Assembly (NCBI RefSeq): GCF_019565505.1
Contig: NZ_CP067378.1
Span: forward strand, 2,728,001-2,792,000
Length of the DNA: 64,000 nt
Direction of reading: 5' to 3'
Source: Flavobacterium davisii
GTDB lineage: Bacteria > Bacteroidota > Bacteroidia > Flavobacteriales > Flavobacteriaceae
This document shows, in pieces, positions 62,445 to 64,000 of the stretch. The first letter of the stretch is position 1, and every line of letters begins with the position of its first letter. The notes below the pieces were generated by a model. It worked only from the letters and a program-made list of their open reading frames with translations, did not search any database and was not told where the DNA came from. A program made the position numbers and the translations under genes.

Positions 62445-63149
62445 TTATTGTTTTAATGAAAGTACATCTTTCATTGTAAAGACTCCTTTTTTGTTCACTA
62501 GCCATTCTGCTGCTATTATTGATCCTAAAGCAAAACCTTCTCGGTTATGTGCGGTATGTTTTATTTCAATTTGATCTACTTTGCTATCGTAAAAGATACT
62601 ATGAGTACCGGGGATGTTTTCTATTCTTTTGGCTTCTATATGAATTTCTGTATTAGTAGGAGGATTCATAGTCCAATTATCATATTTTGAATTTTGAATG
62701 ATTCCTTCGGCTAATGTAATTGCAGTACCACTTGGAGCATCTAATTTTTGCGTATGATGAATTTCTTCCATAGAAACGTGGTATTGTTCTAGATTAGCCA
62801 TCATTTTAGCCAAATAAGAATTTAATTCAAAAAAAATGTTTACTCCTAAGCTAAAGTTAGAACCATATATAAAGGCTCCTTCTTTTTTAGTACATAGATC
62901 AACCATAGTTTGGTATTGTTCTAGCCAGCCTGTTGTACCACTTACAACTGGAATATTTTTTTCAAAACAAGTTGTAATATTAGTTACAGCACTTGTTGGA
63001 ACACTAAAATCAATGGCTACATCTGCTTTTTCAAGTCCATCAAAACTGTTTTGGCTTGATTTTTTTAAAATGATATCATGACCTCTTTCTAAAGCAATTT
63101 TTTCAATTACTTTACCCATTTTTCCATATCCTAGAAGCGCTATTTTCAT
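62445..63149 (-). CDS. dapB: 4-hydroxy-tetrahydrodipicolinate reductase
   Basis: 234 residues. Uses NAD(P)H to reduce the cyclic intermediate of lysine/diaminopimelate synthesis. Nucleotide loop GYGKMGKVIEKIA (residues 7-19), VVSGTTGWLEQYQ, the active-site stretch IHHTQKLDAPSGTAITLA (catalytic His pair and Lys) and FALGSIIAAEWL at the C-terminus. Shorter than the 270-residue proteobacterial form, as is typical of Bacteroidota. Intact. It begins 3 bp after the DUF5683 stop, so the run parB-DUF5683-dapB-lepB is one operon. Confidence 0.95.
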   Translation of the reverse strand: MKIALLGYGKMGKVIEKIALERGHDIILKKSSQNSFDGLEKADVAIDFSVPTSAVTNITTCFEKNIPVVSGTTGWLEQYQTMVDLCTKKEGAFIYGSNFSLGVNIFFELNSYLAKMMANLEQYHVSMEEIHHTQKLDAPSGTAITLAEGIIQNSKYDNWTMNPPTNTEIHIEAKRIENIPGTHSIFYDSKVDQIEIKHTAHNREGFALGSIIAAEWLVNKKGVFTMKDVLSLKQ

Positions 63150-63152
63150 TGG

Positions 63153-63713
63153 TTAGAATTTAAAATTTAGAGCAAGTCCTATGTTTTGCTGTGTGTTAAA
63201 ATCGTTAGTTTGTATTTCAGGACGAATACTTAGTCCATTATTTACATTGAACTGTTGTAAATGAGCGTCAACATTAGCATCTATTATATTAAGTGCATAA
63301 AGAGCTACTGTAATAAGTAGCGACAAATCTCTGTTCTTTTGATGAAATTGTTGGCCTTGAATTAGTTTATCGTCTGATAAACGGGTATAATCAGGATTTA
63401 AATCAGAATCTTTAGCCAATCGTTTGATGTATTCTGTTCGAAAGCTATCATATCTTTTTTGATTCCAGAAGTAAAAATAGGCTCCTGTTCCTATTGCAGC
63501 GTATACAACAGGGATTTTCCAGTATTTTTTGTTGTAGGCTTGCCCAGCTCCCGGCAGTAAAGCAGAGTAAAAAGCTGCTTTTGCAGGACGTAAAGGGTCT
63601 ATTTGTTGTTTTGTTATAGTATCGTTAGCTATTAGTTTTATCTTATTTTGTGCATTTGCGGTAAAAAGACCAAAACTAAAGCTAACAATAACTATATGTA
63701 TCCAATACTTCAC
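63153..63713 (-). CDS. DUF5683 domain protein
   Basis: 186 residues from a GTG start that overlaps the parB stop by one base. Signal peptide MKYWIHIVIVSFSFGLFTAN, then the DUF5683 core: RPAKAAFYSALLPGAGQAYN then KKYWKIPVVYAAIGTGAYFY (two hydrophobic helices), and DLSLLITVALYALNIIDANV then DAHLQQFNV. Function unknown; the family is found almost always between parB and dapB in Flavobacteriia. The C-terminus NIGLALNFKF ends like an outer-membrane protein. Intact. Confidence 0.85.
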   Translation of the reverse strand: MKYWIHIVIVSFSFGLFTANAQNKIKLIANDTITKQQIDPLRPAKAAFYSALLPGAGQAYNKKYWKIPVVYAAIGTGAYFYFWNQKRYDSFRTEYIKRLAKDSDLNPDYTRLSDDKLIQGQQFHQKNRDLSLLITVALYALNIIDANVDAHLQQFNVNNGLSIRPEIQTNDFNTQQNIGLALNFKF

Positions 63714-64000
63714 TAAGAGTTTATTAGTTTTAAAATTCGATTGAAATCTTCTTCTGAATGAAAAGGAATGGTAATTTTTCCTTTTCCGGAACCTGCTACT
63801 TTAATGTCTACTTTTGCTCCAAAGTAATCATTAAATGATCTTTTTCATCTAGGCCTATATCAAAGGGAGCTTCTGTGGGTTTGTTAGTAGGTTTGTCTAA
63901 TTCGCCATTGTGATAAGCTTTTACTAAAGCTTCTGTTTCGCGAACAGAAAGGTTTTGACTTACTATTTTTTGATATATAGAAGCCTGTGCATCATGATCG
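63713..64000 (-). CDS. parB: Chromosome partitioning protein ParB, 3' part only, frameshifted
   Basis: The C-terminal 96 or so codons of ParB; the gene continues past the right edge. Visible: SQNLSVRETEALVKAYHNGE (the HTH-end region of ParB), then NKPTEAPFDIGLDEKDHF and the dimerisation domain DYFGAKVDIKVAGSGKGKIT then IPFHSEEDFNRILKLI. The frame breaks near 63832 (ATTTAATG), where one T is missing. ParB binds parS and forms the partition complex near the origin, so this end of the window is likely within reach of oriC (inference). The stop overlaps the GTG of DUF5683. Confidence 0.88.

Overview
The window is a stretch of chromosome from a low-GC member of the Bacteroidota, most likely a Flavobacterium (inference). 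Supporting signs are Bacteroidota-type promoters (TTTG, 17-20 bp, TAnnTTTG), secreted proteins with type A and type B type IX secretion (T9SS) sorting domains, TonB-dependent outer-membrane receptors including one paired with a DUF4249 lipoprotein, a monomeric NADP isocitrate dehydrogenase, and the order parB-DUF5683-dapB-lepB-wbqC. A secreted polysaccharide lyase of family 8 (chondroitin-lyase type) would suit a fish-associated species such as F. columnare, but the species cannot be fixed from the window alone.

Layout. 0-2.6 kb: queD, a thiol peroxidase, manA, a small conserved gene and three tandem identical tRNA-Thr(UGU) genes. 2.6-13.5 kb: cell-surface genes (PL8 lyase, an outer-membrane beta-barrel receptor, a very large T9SS type B protein) separated by mobile-looking repeats. 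13.7-19 kb: argS, a small porin-like protein, uvrB, thiamine pyrophosphokinase. 19-25 kb: DUF4249 lipoprotein plus TonB receptor, a MarR regulator with a Cys/His-rich tail, an NlpE-like lipoprotein. 25-32 kb: icd, then an accessory island with a Shedu (SduA) nuclease gene and an unrecognised partner, bordered by repeats, then rplS. 32-36 kb: two tandem surface-protein paralogues that share about 1 kb of nearly identical sequence but have unrelated C-termini. 36-44 kb: SDR, trmD, DUF1569, methyltransferase, GNAT, a cyclophilin-FKBP fusion, cytochrome c and other lipoproteins, a split YeeE/YedE transporter and TonB. 44-47 kb: a type II restriction-modification pair beside gene remnants. 47-64 kb: ECF sigma factor, glycosyltransferase, PhyH dioxygenase, murB, DUF2461, a rhodanese-thioredoxin lipoprotein, recF, a TPR protein, ribH, mutL, two rhomboids, an EEP-family phosphatase/nuclease, wbqC, lepB, dapB, DUF5683 and the 3' end of parB.

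Two features run through the whole window. First, I count about 37 single-base frameshifts in 28 genes, including uvrB, recF, mutL, manA and parB. Most are one base missing from an A or T run. About ten lie exactly where a Pro-Gly codon pair should read CCWGG, and Pro-Gly pairs that are still in frame are nearly always CCC/CCG+GG in an otherwise A/T-ending genome. The simplest reading is a consensus with uncorrected homopolymer errors and errors at a modified CCWGG motif, so these genes are annotated here as full-length loci. Real CCWGG avoidance is the competing idea. Second, several families of short non-coding repeats with related inverted ends lie between genes. One group ends in CCAGATTACGCATTAGAC-like sequence, one element is a 150-bp imperfect palindrome, one has GGCTGTCC ends, and one is a 243-bp tandem repeat beside the Shedu locus.
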